DNA of 17,723 nt from Chloroflexota bacterium (GCA_021789355.1 JAJYJR010000044.1:1-17723); one strand, 5' to 3'. Counted from the stretch's first letter, positions 1 through 8,226 are shown. Numbers and translations: made by a program. The notes: generated by a model not told the origin, from the letters alone.

Positions 1-2
1 TC

Positions 3-86
3 GTCCGCGGCCTGCCCACCCCGCCTGCGGTGCCGACCGCGGTCTGGATCAACCCGCCCAAGCCAAAGGAGGAGCCACCTCAGTAA
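3..86 (+). CDS. C-terminal tail of an unidentified protein entering from the left edge
   Basis: This frame is open from the window edge to the TAA at 84-86 and encodes a proline-rich tail with the motif INPPKPKEEPPQ. A charged, Pro-rich C-terminus is compatible with a real protein end. With only 27 codons visible, no family can be named. It lies just before the terminase-like relic in a different frame. It may be chance. Confidence 0.2.
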   Translation, partial: VRGLPTPPAVPTAVWINPPKPKEEPPQ

Positions 87-97
87 TCACCAGACCG

Positions 98-304
98 TGG
101 TGTCTCACCCGGCTTGACAGGCGCCGGTCCAAGGCGAAGAGCACCGAGCGGATCGACGGCCAGGTGGCGGCGGTCATGGCCCTCGCGCGCCTCACCGCCC
201 CCCATGAACCCGCGGTGCAGGCTCCGGGCATCCTCGCCTACTGGCAGCGCCTCGCGGCCGAGGCTCAGGCCGCGCAGGGTGGCTCAGCTGCCGACGCCGG
301 GTGA
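98..304 (+). pseudogene. Phage terminase large subunit, C-terminal relic
   Basis: About 55 codons ending at the TGA at 302-304 read STERIDGQVAAVMALARL and then a short Ala/Gln-rich tail. The Ile-Asp-Gly...Met-Ala-Leu block is typical of the far C-terminus of the terminase large-subunit nuclease domain, the motor that packages phage DNA. The frame is open back to the window edge, but residues before about position 125 do not resemble terminase, so the upstream part looks replaced or decayed. No other phage structural gene is visible nearby. I read this as a leftover of a prophage or gene-transfer element. The family call rests on one short block and is moderate. Confidence 0.45.
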
Positions 305-719
305 ACGGGCCTGCGGCATCCGCCGCCTGACCGCGATGGGCTCGGTGGCGATCTGCGGGCTGCGCGCGGGCCATACCGGGAAGCTCCTGGGGCCGTGATC
401 GCTGTGGCTGGAGCCACCACCCCGCCGTGGGGTCGCGATCGAGCGGCGGAGGCCGGAGTCCTGGAAGAGCACCGCGGCAGCCCACGTCACATCGGTCTCG
501 CTGTGCAGCGGTCGTCGCCTACGCGCACGGAGAGGTCTAGCCGACGAGAACCGATTTGCCGCTGGCCGCGCACCACGGTCGATCATGACGCGCGCCGAGC
601 GGGAGTACGACGAAGTGGGAGCCACAGCTCGAGCGACCTGCATTGCGACTGCCCGGGTCTCCGAACGAAGCCGGGGCGCTTCGAGCTCACAGTCCTCGTG
701 TGCCGACGCCTGACGCAGT
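305..719. other. Gene-free stretch between the terminase relic and the EamA gene
   Basis: Open frames here on both strands are high-GC shadows without domain character, and none has a good ribosome-binding site with a plausible protein. No tRNA, repeat or attachment site was recognised. It is probably decayed mobile DNA, judging from the relic on its left. Confidence 0.4.
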
Positions 720-741
720 TCCGGCGTCAAATCGCGCCGGA
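720..741 (-). terminator. Hairpin spanning the stop codon of the EamA gene
   Basis: TCCGGCG (720-726) and CGCCGGA (735-741) form a perfect 7-bp stem around an 8-nt loop that contains the TGA of the EamA gene. It lies at the end of the leftward operon, where a terminator would be expected, but no run of U follows. It may act as a 3' stability structure or Rho-linked end rather than a classical intrinsic terminator. Confidence 0.3.
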
Positions 742-1599
742 CGCCCTGAAAGGAGGGGCAGCCCTTGCTTGGAGAACGCTCCAAGCGACGGCAGTGACTA
801 TGATCACTCCCCCCGCCAAGGTCCCGGGTGCCGGCACCTCGCCCCGTCCGAGCCACACCCACATTGGGCCCAGCACAACCTGCAGCAGACTGATCAGCGC
901 CACCGTCGACGCCGGGATGAGACGAGCGCCGAGAGTGAACAGCACGAGACCGACGCCCATCTGGCCCGCGCCGAGGAGGGCAAGCAGGAAGAGGTCACGA
1001 GGCTCGACAGCCGCCAGATGGGCCATCGGCCACAGGAATGCGACCAGCAGCACCTGCGCGAGACAGCTCGCCGGAGCCATGGACGTATCGGTGCGCGACC
1101 CGGCGATCACGACGCCCACCGCGAAGGTGACCGCCATCAGCCCGGCCAGGGCTACGCCATACGAAAGGGCGGAGCCCGGGGCACCAACCATGATCACGAC
1201 CCCTGCCAGGCTAAGGGCAATCGCGGCGAGTGTCTGCCGCGACAGCTCTTGGTTGAGGAACACGCGCGCAAGAAACGATGCCACGAGCGGGGTCAGAGCC
1301 TGAAGCACAAGGACATTCGCCACCGATGTCGCGTTCAGCGCCGCCATGAATGACGCCGATGAGATGGCGATGCACACGGCAAAGGTGGCACCAGCCCAGC
1401 CCATGCCACGGAAGCTATTCACCGTCTGACGCCGCTCAGAGCCAATGACAAATGCGAGGATGGCAATGGCGGCGAAGAACGCCCGACCGACGATCTGCGT
1501 CGTCGTATCGGTCAAGAGTGCGCGCTGCAGAAGGCCGCCGCTTGACCACGACAGGGCAGCCAACAGCATGTACAGTTGGCCGCGCCTATTGTCCGCCAT
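727..1599 (-). CDS. EamA/DMT-family transporter
   Basis: This 290-residue inner-membrane protein has about ten hydrophobic helices in two homologous halves, as in the drug/metabolite transporter superfamily (EamA, usually 280-310 aa). The N-terminus has the family look, with the run LLAALSWSSGG in helix 1. The mid-protein segment NVLVLQALTPLVASFLAR and the C-terminal IPASTVALISLLQVVLGPMW match the repeated helix-4/helix-9 signature. Such proteins mostly export metabolites or amino acids. Its place as the last gene of the leftward operon, 75 nt after the EthD-like gene, suggests it moves the pathway substrate or an intermediate, probably outward. The ATG at 1599 has no strong Shine-Dalgarno sequence. 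Substrate is unknown. Confidence 0.85.
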   Translation of the reverse strand: MADNRRGQLYMLLAALSWSSGGLLQRALLTDTTTQIVGRAFFAAIAILAFVIGSERRQTVNSFRGMGWAGATFAVCIAISSASFMAALNATSVANVLVLQALTPLVASFLARVFLNQELSRQTLAAIALSLAGVVIMVGAPGSALSYGVALAGLMAVTFAVGVVIAGSRTDTSMAPASCLAQVLLVAFLWPMAHLAAVEPRDLFLLALLGAGQMGVGLVLFTLGARLIPASTVALISLLQVVLGPMWVWLGRGEVPAPGTLAGGVIIVTAVAWSVLQARAAPPFRASGAI

Positions 1600-1674
1600 C
1601 TACGGCCTACGGTCTGACGCCGAGGCGGACTGCACAGGATCTCGCGTTCGCCGATGCCCGTGATGCACATGCGC

Positions 1675-2352
1675 CTACCTTTCGCGGCTCTGCTGTGCCC
1701 GGTCGACGCGAGCGGGGCTCACGCGGTAAAGCCGAACATCGAAGTTGCGGCGCCACACAGTCGCCCGCCCGCGCCATGGAGTTCTGCCGGCCGCTCTGTG
1801 GCCCGGCTCATCAAAGGAGCTCTCCGCTCCGATATCGTGCAGGGCCAGATAGCGCGGACCCGGGCCGCGAACTAGCTCGAAGCGCCGGATGCGAAGCCAC
1901 CTGGGCACAGCCATCAGCATCGGGATATGCTCATGGTCGTACCAGTCGTCAAACGCCTCTAGCCCTTCGGCGAGCACGTCCCACCATGCGCCCAGCAGAA
2001 GATCTCCGCGTATATCCTGGTTGTGCGGCTTACTGATCTCGGGCGACGATAGTTGTCGGTACACGCGGTGGACTCCCGAGTCCCGTAGCAGTTCGTCCAG
2101 CTCCGGGGTTACTCCCGGCGGCCGCTCGAAATGAAGGAACTCTCGGTACACGAGATAGGATGCCCGATCAGGCGACGTCTCCGCCTTGGCCCCGGGTCGA
2201 AGCAGGCGGTCTTCGAGCTCAGGGTCGACCCGTCGATATCGCCGCTCAGCGCCGGTCTCCACGAAACCGTCCGTCGACCGGTTGCCCGACACGGCGGGGG
2301 ACGGAAGGAGGAGCCCTACCCGTAGCGTCTCGTCGAGTCCTCCTGAGTCCAC
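1675..2352 (-). CDS. EthD-like dimeric alpha-beta barrel protein
   Basis: This protein has 225 residues. The second half contains a ferredoxin-like segment with the motif FDDWYDHEHIPMLM at about residues 138-151, then RWLRIRRFEL and RYLALHDI. That Trp-Tyr-x-x-x-His-x-Pro pattern is characteristic of EthD/antibiotic-biosynthesis-monooxygenase-like proteins, which often bind or act on small aromatic or keto compounds. The first half, with YLVYREFLHFE, may be a degenerate second copy of the fold. The start is GTG at 2352, preceded by GGGAGGAG about 9 nt upstream. It is a middle gene of the leftward operon. The reaction cannot be read from the sequence; an accessory isomerase or monooxygenase role is inference. 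Confidence 0.7.
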   Translation of the reverse strand: MDSGGLDETLRVGLLLPSPAVSGNRSTDGFVETGAERRYRRVDPELEDRLLRPGAKAETSPDRASYLVYREFLHFERPPGVTPELDELLRDSGVHRVYRQLSSPEISKPHNQDIRGDLLLGAWWDVLAEGLEAFDDWYDHEHIPMLMAVPRWLRIRRFELVRGPGPRYLALHDIGAESSFDEPGHRAAGRTPWRGRATVWRRNFDVRLYRVSPARVDRAQQSRER

Positions 2353-2437
2353 TTCGTAAGCTCCTCCCTACCCCCGGAAGCAGCAGCGCACGAATCTCGA
2401 CGACTCTGACTGGAACGCCGTTCCCGGCGCCGGTCGG

Positions 2438-3517
2438 TCAATCGCTCGACACCTTGACGAACTTCTGGATCAAGGGCAGCTTCTCCGGCAGCGGACGGTG
2501 AGGGAAGAGAGACGGCCATCCGGTAAAAGCAACATCGCCCACGTAAATGGCACCCGATGAGTCCAGCGCAATGCTGTGGGGGGATATGAATTGGCCGGGA
2601 TCGGTTCCAGCGGATGGCTCGACGCAGAGCCTCACCATCACATCGCCATCGGCCGACAGAATGCTGATGCGCGGTCCGAGATTGGGCCAGCCTAGATTGC
2701 CACCGAGATACGGTCCTATCTCCGCCACATACGAGAGGGGCCGACTCCCGCGAGCGGTGAACAATCCACTCGGCCGGTGGAGGTTGTGCCACTGGGTCTC
2801 AAAACGGCCCAATGGATCGAAGACCTGGATGCGGTGATTCTCCCGATCCGCCACGTACACCCAGCCGTCGTCGTCACAGGTGATGTTATGGGGGAGGTTA
2901 AATTCACCCGGGCCCGTCCCTGGTCCGCCCCAGGAGAATAGGTGGCGTCCGTCCGGCGCGAACTTGTGTACGCGGGCATTGCCGTACCCATCGGAAACGT
3001 ATATGTCGCCCCCGGGCGACAGCGCGGTGTGGGTGCACCGGTTGAACGGCTCGCCGCTGTGCGCCGCGCTCGGCTGGCCCGGCCGACCGATCGTGAGGAG
3101 CACTCTGCCCTGCGGGGTGCACTGGCGCACGCTGTGATCGCCGTCGTCGGTCAGGAAGATGGTGTCGTCGGGTGCGATGTGAACGGCGTGGGGACGGGTA
3201 AACACTCCGTGGCCCCATGCATCCTCGAGGTTCCCGTCGCGATCGAAAACTAGGACGGGGGGGTTCCCCCGATGGAACAGGTAGACCCGGTCGAGCTTGT
3301 CCACGCCCACGCCGGCACCGTCGCTCAACACCCAGCCTTTGGGCAGTCGGGGCCAATCAGGGACCGGACGGTAGGTGAAGTCCCCGCTGCCGAGAGTAGG
3401 GGTCTGGTTTGACCCTCCCGCATGCGCCAGCTCATCCTCTCGGGAGGAGCGCGACCGAGGCGAGCTGCCGCGCGACGCATCGTGCTCCATCGCCGCACGT
3501 CCCATGTGCTCGGTCAT
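2438..3517 (-). CDS. NHL-repeat beta-propeller protein
   Basis: This 359-residue protein has a Ser/Arg-rich, probably disordered N-terminus (about residues 1-45), followed by a six-bladed NHL/amidating-lyase-like propeller. Repeat signatures include DGDHSVRQCTPQGRVL, DGYGNARVHKFAPDGR and DRENHRIQVFDPLGRF, with intervening FTRPHAVHIAPDD and FNLPHNITCDDDG. The arrangement resembles the peptidyl-alpha-hydroxyglycine amidating-lyase (PAL) family. No signal peptide is evident, so it is probably cytoplasmic. Its ATG overlaps the stop of the DUF6282 gene by 4 bp (ATGA, 3514-3517), which implies translational coupling and a shared function. Lyase activity on the pathway substrate is possible but unproven, because NHL propellers also serve as non-catalytic binding scaffolds. 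Confidence 0.85.
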   Translation of the reverse strand: MTEHMGRAAMEHDASRGSSPRSRSSREDELAHAGGSNQTPTLGSGDFTYRPVPDWPRLPKGWVLSDGAGVGVDKLDRVYLFHRGNPPVLVFDRDGNLEDAWGHGVFTRPHAVHIAPDDTIFLTDDGDHSVRQCTPQGRVLLTIGRPGQPSAAHSGEPFNRCTHTALSPGGDIYVSDGYGNARVHKFAPDGRHLFSWGGPGTGPGEFNLPHNITCDDDGWVYVADRENHRIQVFDPLGRFETQWHNLHRPSGLFTARGSRPLSYVAEIGPYLGGNLGWPNLGPRISILSADGDVMVRLCVEPSAGTDPGQFISPHSIALDSSGAIYVGDVAFTGWPSLFPHRPLPEKLPLIQKFVKVSSD

Positions 3518-4407
3518 GCAGTTGGGGTGCTAAGCGTGCTATCGAGCCCGAGCAAATACGCGGGTAAAGCCGCCGACATGTACCGGACTTCATCGCGCCT
3601 GAAGCCGAGATCGAGCAGGCCCTGGACGTAGCCCGCGAGTCGCTCCACGGGCGGTGGAGCCTCGACGGTGCCCCCATCGGTCGACAGGAAGGAGCGGTTC
3701 ACGCCGACCGAACGGATGAGCGACGCGCGCTCCGCCATGGTTCCATGATCGGTCAGCTCGATATAGGCGCCCATCGACGCCAGCTGTTTCATGGTGGGCA
3801 CATCCATGTCCACGAACGGGACGTGGGGATGGGTGACGACGACTCGTCGTACCCCCGATGCTATCGCCTGCTCCACAAGCAGAACGGACTCCGCCGGGGA
3901 GATGTGGCCAGTCGCAAGGATGAGATCGTGTTCCGCGATGAGCGCAAGGATCCTCGACATGACGGGCTTCAGGGAGCCGTTCTCGGTCACTGTTAGGCCT
4001 GTCACGCCCTCGGGGATCGCGGACTGGAGCATGGGCGCGAACCGGGCCTTCTCGACGAAGTGCCGAGCGGTGATCGTTGGCATCCAGACGATCCGGCCGC
4101 CTTGGCGAGCCGTCTCGAGCACCGCGTACTCGTTCAGTCCGCCGACAGAGAGGTTGAGCACTACCCCTCCGAACACCTGGAAGCCGGTCAGCTCGGCGGC
4201 CGTTGCAGCCCTCGCAGCGGTGTCTGTGGAGTGACTCTTCACGATGATTGCCCGCATACCGGCCTTCTGCGCGGCTTCCGCGGCGGAGATCGCGGTGACG
4301 AGTCTCGGGAAGATGTCGGGTCCGGTGTGGATATGGAGATCAACCGCGCCGGCCAGCAGCTCCGACGGCTCGTTCTTCCGCTCCATGATGTCTGCCACCT
4401 CACTCAC
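3514..4407 (-). CDS. DUF6282-family metal-dependent hydrolase (amidohydrolase/PHP-like)
   Basis: This 297-residue protein has a likely TIM-barrel metallohydrolase fold. From the GTG start: the opening strand carries VDLHIHTGPD (His25, His27, Asp31). It is followed by IIVKSHSTDT (Lys57, His59), ATGHISPAE (His168), VVTHPHVPF (His193, His195) and LSTDGG (Asp244). These are the metal-binding positions expected in amidohydrolase-like barrels, so the site looks intact. It probably hydrolyses or isomerises a small cyclic or carboxylated compound; the substrate is unknown. The start is GTG at 4407 or the ATG at 4386 (codon 8); the ATG has a GAGGTGG upstream and cannot be excluded. It is coupled by a 4-bp overlap to the NHL gene. 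Confidence 0.8.
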   Translation of the reverse strand: MSEVADIMERKNEPSELLAGAVDLHIHTGPDIFPRLVTAISAAEAAQKAGMRAIIVKSHSTDTAARAATAAELTGFQVFGGVVLNLSVGGLNEYAVLETARQGGRIVWMPTITARHFVEKARFAPMLQSAIPEGVTGLTVTENGSLKPVMSRILALIAEHDLILATGHISPAESVLLVEQAIASGVRRVVVTHPHVPFVDMDVPTMKQLASMGAYIELTDHGTMAERASLIRSVGVNRSFLSTDGGTVEAPPPVERLAGYVQGLLDLGFRRDEVRYMSAALPAYLLGLDSTLSTPTA

Positions 4408-4494
4408 CCCATTTGCTCAGGAGGGACGCTGCCGTCTGCGGTCTTGGGGAAGTTCACCATGTCCAAGCGCGGCTACCTTTCGGATCCGGCCCAG

Positions 4495-4926
4495 CTATTG
4501 GTCACTATCAGCCTGCGAGGTATGTTGAGCATCGGCTTGATCCAACGGCGTGGGACGATTGCTCGCTCGCCGCTCGTCTACCACGCGCTGTAGAGCGGTC
4601 AGACCGTGATTGAGCGCATGCACGCCCATGATGTAGCCCGCGACCTCGATCACCTCGGCCAATTCGCGCGCCGTCGCCCCTTGGTTGAATGCCTCATGAA
4701 TATGGCCATCAATGTAGGGGGCTGGCCAAGCCACGATTGCGTCGATGGCCACGATGATGTATTCACGGTACTTCGGCGGGAGCTCCGTGTGGCGGAGCAT
4801 CTCGTTGGTCCAGGTCTGGTACAGCTCGAGCTTGGTCGGATCGTATCTGGCCCAGACGTCGTTCCATTGATATCGAGGGTAGCTCAGCCTCCACGTCTCT
4901 CCGCGACCCGAGCTGTCTGATTCCAC
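4495..4926 (-). CDS. Carboxymuconolactone decarboxylase-fold protein lacking the CxxC motif
   Basis: This 143-residue all-helical protein resembles the AhpD/carboxymuconolactone decarboxylase family. The core reads LPPKYREYIIVAIDAIV, then a His-containing helix (GHIHEAFNQGAT) and RELAEVIEVAGYIMG. In AhpD-type peroxidases the motif CxxCxxxH supplies a redox pair. Here the two Cys positions hold Pro68 and Tyr71 while His75 is kept, and the whole protein has no cysteine. A peroxidase role is therefore unlikely, and a decarboxylase or lactone-ring role closer to the founding family fits better. The GTG start at 4926 has AGGAGG about 8 nt upstream. It sits between the ABC ATPase and the DUF6282 gene in the leftward operon. 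Confidence 0.8.
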   Translation of the reverse strand: MESDSSGRGETWRLSYPRYQWNDVWARYDPTKLELYQTWTNEMLRHTELPPKYREYIIVAIDAIVAWPAPYIDGHIHEAFNQGATARELAEVIEVAGYIMGVHALNHGLTALQRVVDERRASNRPTPLDQADAQHTSQADSDQ

Positions 4927-5020
4927 GCCCTATTCCCTCCTGATCCAGAGGAGTCCGTCCTTGGGTCCACAGGCGATGGCCCGTCGGAGCTGCCTTCCGC
5001 CCCAGGCGCGCCGGTATGGC

Positions 5021-5848
5021 CTAGGACGCGGCCGGCCCGATGATCTGCTGTCGCATTTCCGCCCAGAGGCCCCGATAGAGCTCCTGATACGCGTCGGTCT
5101 CGCGCACCGTCAGAACGTCGCGGGTATGGCCGAACGGAATGGTGTGAGTGGCCGCCACCCGGGCGGGCCGTCGGGTCAGGATGTGCACGTCGTCGGACAG
5201 GGACACCGCCTCGGCCAAGTCGTGGGTGACGAGGACCACACTCATGCCGAGCTCATAGACGATCGATAGCACGTCTCGGTGGACTTCGACCCGTGTGGGC
5301 TCGTCCAGCGCGGAGAACGGTTCGTCGAGCAGGAGCAGTCGGGGGAGGGGGGCGACGCCTGTCAAGAACGCGACCCGTCTCCGCATGCCCCCAGACAGCT
5401 GGTAGGGATAGGCCCGCGCGAACTCCTCCAGTCGCCCGAGCCTCAACAGCCGATCGGTGCGATTGCGCCTCTCGTCGTCATCGATCGCGAGATAGCGCAG
5501 TCCGAACGCGATATTGGCTGACACCGTGAGCCAAGGCAGCAGGGTGTCCTTCTGGAACACCATCGTGAATGGGCGCTGGCCGCGTACCTCCGCGGATAGT
5601 TGGGGGCCTCTTCGCACGAGCCCGTGGCTGGGCTGCACCAGGCCGGCAATGAGCGCGAGCAGGGTGGACTTGCCGCATCCGCTTGGGCCGACAATGCTCA
5701 CGACCTTGGCCGGCAAGATCGCAAGCGACACGGAGTCGACCGCCATCGTGCCATCTCGGTAAGTGAAGCCGACGTCGTCGAGTGTCAGAAGCGCCACCGT
5801 GTCCTTCGGTTCCTGGCGCGCTACCGCCTGGTGCATGTCAGCGTGCAC
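5021..5848 (-). CDS. ABC transporter ATP-binding protein, NitT/TauT (SsuB-like) type
   Basis: This 275-residue ATPase of an importer has Walker A GPSGCGKS at residues 54-61, Q-loop Gln99 in VFQKDTLLPW, signature LSGGM at 151-155, Walker B LLLLDEP at 171-177, D-loop SALD and switch His209. The QKDTLLPW and PFSALDEPTR segments are typical of the nitrate/sulfonate/taurine/pyrimidine-precursor importers (SsuB, TauB, ThiZ). The signature ends in Met where Gln is usual, a tolerated change. The start is GTG at 5848, with an in-frame ATG four codons on. It is third in its operon after permease and binding protein, separated from the latter by 192 nt holding a large hairpin. Confidence 0.93.
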   Translation of the reverse strand: MHADMHQAVARQEPKDTVALLTLDDVGFTYRDGTMAVDSVSLAILPAKVVSIVGPSGCGKSTLLALIAGLVQPSHGLVRRGPQLSAEVRGQRPFTMVFQKDTLLPWLTVSANIAFGLRYLAIDDDERRNRTDRLLRLGRLEEFARAYPYQLSGGMRRRVAFLTGVAPLPRLLLLDEPFSALDEPTRVEVHRDVLSIVYELGMSVVLVTHDLAEAVSLSDDVHILTRRPARVAATHTIPFGHTRDVLTVRETDAYQELYRGLWAEMRQQIIGPAAS

Positions 5849-5917
5849 TTGGATCGGCTCCTCGTGGGAGTTTCCAGTGAGCTCTCACCGGCCCTGGCCC
5901 AGGACTCGCTCTCCTTC

Positions 5918-5961
5918 GGCCGGAGCCTGGGCCACCGCACGGCGCTCCGCGGGCTCCGGCC
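5918..5961 (-). repeat. Intercistronic stem-loop between binding-protein and ATPase genes
   Basis: GGCCGGAGCC (5918-5927) and GGCTCCGGCC (5952-5961) are a perfect 10-bp inverted repeat with a 24-nt loop, inside the 192-nt gap between the binding-protein and ATPase genes. No U-run follows on the transcribed strand, so it does not look like a simple terminator. A stem-loop after a binding-protein gene often stabilises the upstream mRNA so that the binding protein is made in excess. That role is inference here. Confidence 0.55.
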
Positions 5962-6040
5962 CTCTCAAGGCGGCTAGTTCGGGGCGGCGCGGGGCCCAGC
6001 AACGGATGCCGGTCAACGCTGCCCTCTCGCCGCCGCTAGG

Positions 6041-7165
6041 TCACGGCGTCAGCTTGTGGGCCTCGGCCTCTTGCAGATAGCTCATGTTCACTCGCTGATC
6101 GAACCCGAACTTCGGATCGGTCAGGTCAACGCCGGGCAGGCCCCAGTACTTGAGTTGGTCGAGCGTCGCCTGCCACGTTTGCGGAGTGATCATGCCGAGA
6201 GATGGCGCGTAGAAGTGCTTGTCGAACTCGGCACCTGCAGTTACGGTCGCGAGCGTCTGCCCGTCGAAGTCCTTGTTGAGCTTCAGCGCAGCGGCAATGT
6301 CGCCAGCGCTAGCCTGATGGAGCCACGTGTCCGCAGCCTGCATGCCCTCCAGGAAGCGGACGACTGCGTCGTGCTTGGCCGAGAGGTTCTGAGCCAGCCC
6401 GAAGGTGCATGTCTCGACGTACTGCGCGGGGATGTATTTCTCGCCAGCCGGCGTGGTCGGATCTACCACGAGGCGCACCTGGCCGCTCGCCATCTGCTTG
6501 GTAAGCAGTGACGCGGTGCTGACCACCGCGTCGTAGTAACCGGAAATCAGGCCGTCAACCTGAATGCTTACAGACGACGACTGAATGATGTTGTAGGCAG
6601 ATCCACCATGCGACGCGGAATAGGAAGAGAAATACTCACCCCAACCATATGAGGAGCCCCCGACACCGAGCACCGCGACCCTCTTGCCCGACAGATCCGT
6701 CGGCGTTTGGTACGAGCTGTCGCTCTTCACCGCTAGAACTGCGTCCTCTCCCGCGCCGATCTGGTTGTATACGATGTTCGTGTCAATCCCCCGACTAGCC
6801 GGAATGAGCGCTTGGCCGGTGCCAAACATGAGAAGGTCGAGTGCGCCAGACACGACCATGTTGAGGCCGTTGGCACCCACCCCGGTACTGATCTGAACAT
6901 CCACGCCGGCCTGCTTGAAGTAGCCCTTGGCCTGCGCAACATAGATATCCGCGAAGTTCGTGAGTGCTGCGGCTGTGCCGACCCGCAGGACGGGGTTCGG
7001 GCCGGAGCTGGAGGGAACGGTCGAAGCAGTCCCGGGTGCTTGCGACGCAGCCGCAGACGCCTGCGAAGTTCCGGGTCCAGCCGTACTGCTGCAGGCTCCC
7101 AACACGAGGACGAACGCAAGGCCGACGACAGCGGACCTCACGCCTCTGGCTCGCACATATTCCAT
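6041..7165 (-). CDS. ABC transporter substrate-binding lipoprotein, NMT1/SsuA-like
   Basis: This 374-residue extracytoplasmic binding protein has an N-terminal hydrophobic stretch followed by the lipobox LGAC with Cys25, so it is predicted to be a membrane-anchored lipoprotein. A Ser/Ala/Pro-rich linker precedes the folded domain. The domain opens with LRVGTAAALTNFADIYVAQAKGY and continues with GANGLNMVVSGALDLLMFG, as in the NMT1/THI5-like family serving NitT/TauT importers. It sets the specificity of the transporter, which cannot be read from sequence. The ATG at 7165 has GGAGG 7 nt upstream. It follows the permease gene by 51 nt. Confidence 0.92.
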   Translation of the reverse strand: MEYVRARGVRSAVVGLAFVLVLGACSSTAGPGTSQASAAASQAPGTASTVPSSSGPNPVLRVGTAAALTNFADIYVAQAKGYFKQAGVDVQISTGVGANGLNMVVSGALDLLMFGTGQALIPASRGIDTNIVYNQIGAGEDAVLAVKSDSSYQTPTDLSGKRVAVLGVGGSSYGWGEYFSSYSASHGGSAYNIIQSSSVSIQVDGLISGYYDAVVSTASLLTKQMASGQVRLVVDPTTPAGEKYIPAQYVETCTFGLAQNLSAKHDAVVRFLEGMQAADTWLHQASAGDIAAALKLNKDFDGQTLATVTAGAEFDKHFYAPSLGMITPQTWQATLDQLKYWGLPGVDLTDPKFGFDQRVNMSYLQEAEAHKLTP

Positions 7166-7216
7166 GACAGATCCTCCAATCCCCTTGTGCCCGAACTCCC
7201 CAACGAGAGACCGTTT

Positions 7217-8050
7217 CTAGACTGGTGCAACATCCCACCAATGGAGGAGGCGTTTGCGCGCGTAGGCTGTGACGAGGACCAGCAGAACGCCCAGCGCAGA
7301 CACATACATGACCACCGCAAAGGTAAGGTCCGCGTTTGTCGTGTTCGTTGCCGTCAGGAGCAGCTTGCCGACGCCCTCAGCACCGGACAGGATCTCAGCC
7401 GTGACCGATCCGACCAAGCCAAAACTGATGGCATTGGGCAGAGCGGCAAAGGTCCAGGCGGCAGCGTAAGGAAGTCGCACTCTCCACATCGTCGAGGTTC
7501 TCGACGCGCCCAAGATGTGGGCGTTCTGCAGCGTCTCAGCGGCGATGCTTCGGCTTCCTTCGTAGGCGTTGAAGAAGATGACGAAGAACACAATTGTCAC
7601 CGCGGTGACCGCCGATGAAGTGGGAGTCGGCCCAACAATGATGACGATCACCGGAATGATCGCGATGCGAGGAGTGGCGTTAATGACCGAGATGAACGGG
7701 CTTGCGACCTGAGAAGCGAAGTCGCTTGTGCTCAGCCAGAGAGCCAGTATCAAGGCGGCGACCGACCCGACGATGGTTCCTGAAAGGGAGGCTGCCAGGG
7801 TCACGCCTAGATAGGGCCAGATGGAACCTGTTAACGGAGATCCGACGGCGAGGTCGTACATCTCCTGAGCGACGATTGTCGGAGAGCTCACGAAGTAGTG
7901 GTTGAAGATCGGGAAGCGGCTCTGAAGGAAGGCGATGTCGGGAAGCCACTGCCATAGCGCCAAGAGCAACAGCACGACGAGCACGCGGGTCAAGTTGACG
8001 AGGAAAGTCCGACGAAGGTACCACGGGATCTTGTGCCGCTCACCGCTCAC
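7217..8050 (-). CDS. ABC transporter permease, NitT/TauT type
   Basis: This 277-residue integral membrane protein has about six helices. The EAA loop that docks on the ATPase is at about residues 170-194 (AAETLQNAHILGASRTSTMW, then RVRLP). A single permease gene implies a homodimeric channel, as in SsuC/TauC. It is the first recognised gene of the leftward operon, with a GTG start at 8050 and GAGGAG about 10 nt upstream. The start overlaps by 4 bp the stop of a small open frame in the leader (8047-8226). The promoter and operator lie about 255 nt upstream. Confidence 0.92.
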   Translation of the reverse strand: MSGERHKIPWYLRRTFLVNLTRVLVVLLLLALWQWLPDIAFLQSRFPIFNHYFVSSPTIVAQEMYDLAVGSPLTGSIWPYLGVTLAASLSGTIVGSVAALILALWLSTSDFASQVASPFISVINATPRIAIIPVIVIIVGPTPTSSAVTAVTIVFFVIFFNAYEGSRSIAAETLQNAHILGASRTSTMWRVRLPYAAAWTFAALPNAISFGLVGSVTAEILSGAEGVGKLLLTATNTTNADLTFAVVMYVSALGVLLVLVTAYARKRLLHWWDVAPV

Positions 8051-8226
8051 TGGATCGCCGCTCCTCGAAGACCACTATGGCTCGCCATCAGCCGTCCGTG
8101 CCGCAGGCCGCCGCGCAGGGCAGTCGGTGCTCGTCGGTCAGCGATCGCTGCCGTCGCCTCCGTCGTTCCAAGGGCGAGGCCGGCGAGGGCCAAGCCACGC
8201 ATGAGCTCCAAGCGCGCCTCGCTCAC
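8047..8226 (-). CDS. Candidate 59-residue leader ORF coupled to the permease gene
   Basis: A 59-codon frame runs leftward from GTG at 8226 to a TGA at 8047-8049 that overlaps the permease GTG as GTGA. A weak GAAGG lies 4 nt before the start. The product starts MSEARLELMRGLALAGLALG and has no recognisable domain. The exact 4-bp overlap and the otherwise long 255-nt leader make a translated, coupling leader peptide plausible. High GC content makes chance open frames common, so confidence is low. Confidence 0.3.
   Translation of the reverse strand: MSEARLELMRGLALAGLALGTTEATAAIADRRAPTALRGGLRHGRLMASHSGLRGAAIQ

Noticed and set aside
395..1353. Long rightward open frames of 302 and 236 codons over the EamA gene
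   Set aside because: They are antisense shadows of a clear membrane protein, rich in Arg/Thr/Pro and with no domain.
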